The position numbers and the translations under genes were made by a program. The notes beneath the pieces were generated by a model. That model saw only the letters and a list, made by a program, of their open reading frames with translations, was not told the DNA's origin and did no database searches. Shown here one piece after another: positions 5,296 to 5,703 of a stretch of 5,703 bases of DNA. Source of the stretch: CAZSVI01 sp964610205 (GTDB lineage: Bacteria > Bacillota > Clostridia > DSM-8532); contig CAZSVI010000172.1 in the NCBI GenBank assembly GCA_964610205.1, positions 1 through 5,703 on the forward strand. The letters are read 5' to 3'. The first letter of the stretch is position 1. The number at the start of each line of letters is the position of its first letter.

Positions 5296-5703
5296 TTAAC
5301 CTCCCATGTTATTATCTTTTGCAGGTTTTGTATTTTCATATTCGGTGAACTGATATAACAAACCGGTTCTGCTTGTTTGCCATTCCCCTTTGTAAACCAA
5401 CCTCCAACCACCCAGACTGTCAAAGCACGGCAAATGCGCATCAGCCTCAAATTCCTCTTTGAATCTTGTTATATACGCTTTTCTGCATAAAGGCAACAAT
5501 TGAAGATAAATACTCTCACCGCCGAAAACATATATCTCACCTTTATAGTCTCTTAAGGCATCCGTCAATTCTTTAATACTATGCACTACAATAACTCTAT
5601 CAGCAATGTACCTGTTATTGTTGGTTAAAACAACATTCACTCTGTCAGGCAAAGGCCTTCCCCCGGGAAAGGATTCCAGCGTTTTTCTTCCCATAACAAT
5701 GAC
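5296..5703 (-). CDS. folA: Dihydrofolate reductase, N-terminus outside the window
   Basis: This enzyme reduces dihydrofolate to tetrahydrofolate with NADPH in the cytoplasm, supplying one-carbon carriers for thymidylate and purine synthesis. The visible 135 residues begin V-I-V-M-G-R-K-T at the window edge. GRKT is the conserved cofactor-binding turn, followed by LESFPGGRPLPDRVNVVLT, VVHSIKELTDAL, the NADPH-binding strand and loop IYVFGGESIYLQLL, and AYITRF. Roughly the first 40 residues (the substrate-binding acidic residue and the Met20-type loop) are missing because the gene crosses the right edge, so the ATG at 5694 is internal. The C-terminus ends in a short KPAKDNNMGG tail whose codons contain the ribosome-binding site of the following kinase gene. 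It is the most upstream visible gene of the minus-strand cluster. Confidence 0.95.
   Translation of the reverse strand, partial: VIVMGRKTLESFPGGRPLPDRVNVVLTNNNRYIADRVIVVHSIKELTDALRDYKGEIYVFGGESIYLQLLPLCRKAYITRFKEEFEADAHLPCFDSLGGWRLVYKGEWQTSRTGLLYQFTEYENTKPAKDNNMGG
5300..5305 (-). promoter_or_regulatory. Kinase ribosome-binding site within the last DHFR codons
   Basis: GGGAGG lies 8 nt before the kinase ATG (5291-5289). It is formed by the final DHFR codons (ATG GGA GGT, followed by TAA). It fixes the kinase start and implies translational coupling: ribosomes finishing DHFR end 4 nt before the kinase start. Confidence 0.8.

Noticed and set aside
5292..5450. Upstream 53-codon extension of the kinase frame
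   Set aside because: It begins with TTG inside DHFR and overlaps it out of frame. The ATG at 5291 has a well-spaced GGGAGG and starts at the TGS domain.

Overview
The window looks like a chromosomal stretch from an anaerobic, endospore-forming member of the Clostridia. The evidence is a Spo0A-type output domain, a TGS/ThrRS-like nucleoside kinase fusion, a class A penicillin-binding protein with a cysteine-rich tail, and AT-rich DNA with TAA/TAG stops. I cannot name the species from the sequence alone; cellulolytic Clostridium/Acetivibrio-like relatives are a guess.

Layout. A 5'-truncated class A penicillin-binding protein gene runs rightward (1-1224). Everything right of about 1444 is on the minus strand. 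In the order of transcription it reads: dihydrofolate reductase (5703-5296, N-terminus outside the window), a 552-residue nucleoside/uridine kinase with an N-terminal TGS/ThrRS-like region (5291-3633), a 131-bp gap, a THUMP-domain RNA methyltransferase starting at TTG (3501-2359), and a Spo0A-like response regulator (2280-1444). DHFR and the kinase are separated by 4 nt, and the kinase ribosome-binding site lies in the last DHFR codons. The methyltransferase stop is directly followed by an ATG in the regulator frame, although the better regulator start is 26 codons further in. These pairs are therefore probably co-transcribed.

The convergent PBP and regulator genes meet at 1221-1447, the most unusual part of the window. 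Three diverged copies of a roughly 64-bp repeat lie head to tail in + / - / + orientation. Each outer boundary and the inner junction is marked by CTAG. The first two copies form a 167-bp imperfect inverted repeat whose centre is a good bidirectional intrinsic terminator (A7-hairpin-T7). The outermost CTAG on each side supplies the TAG stop codon of the flanking gene. This looks like a small non-coding, MITE-like or REP-like repeat that now acts as the shared terminator of the two genes.

Apart from that repeat, the genes are recognisable housekeeping or regulatory families: cell-wall synthesis, folate and nucleotide metabolism, RNA modification and a sporulation-type regulator. I see no CRISPR array, tRNA or rRNA, phage gene or complete transposase gene.
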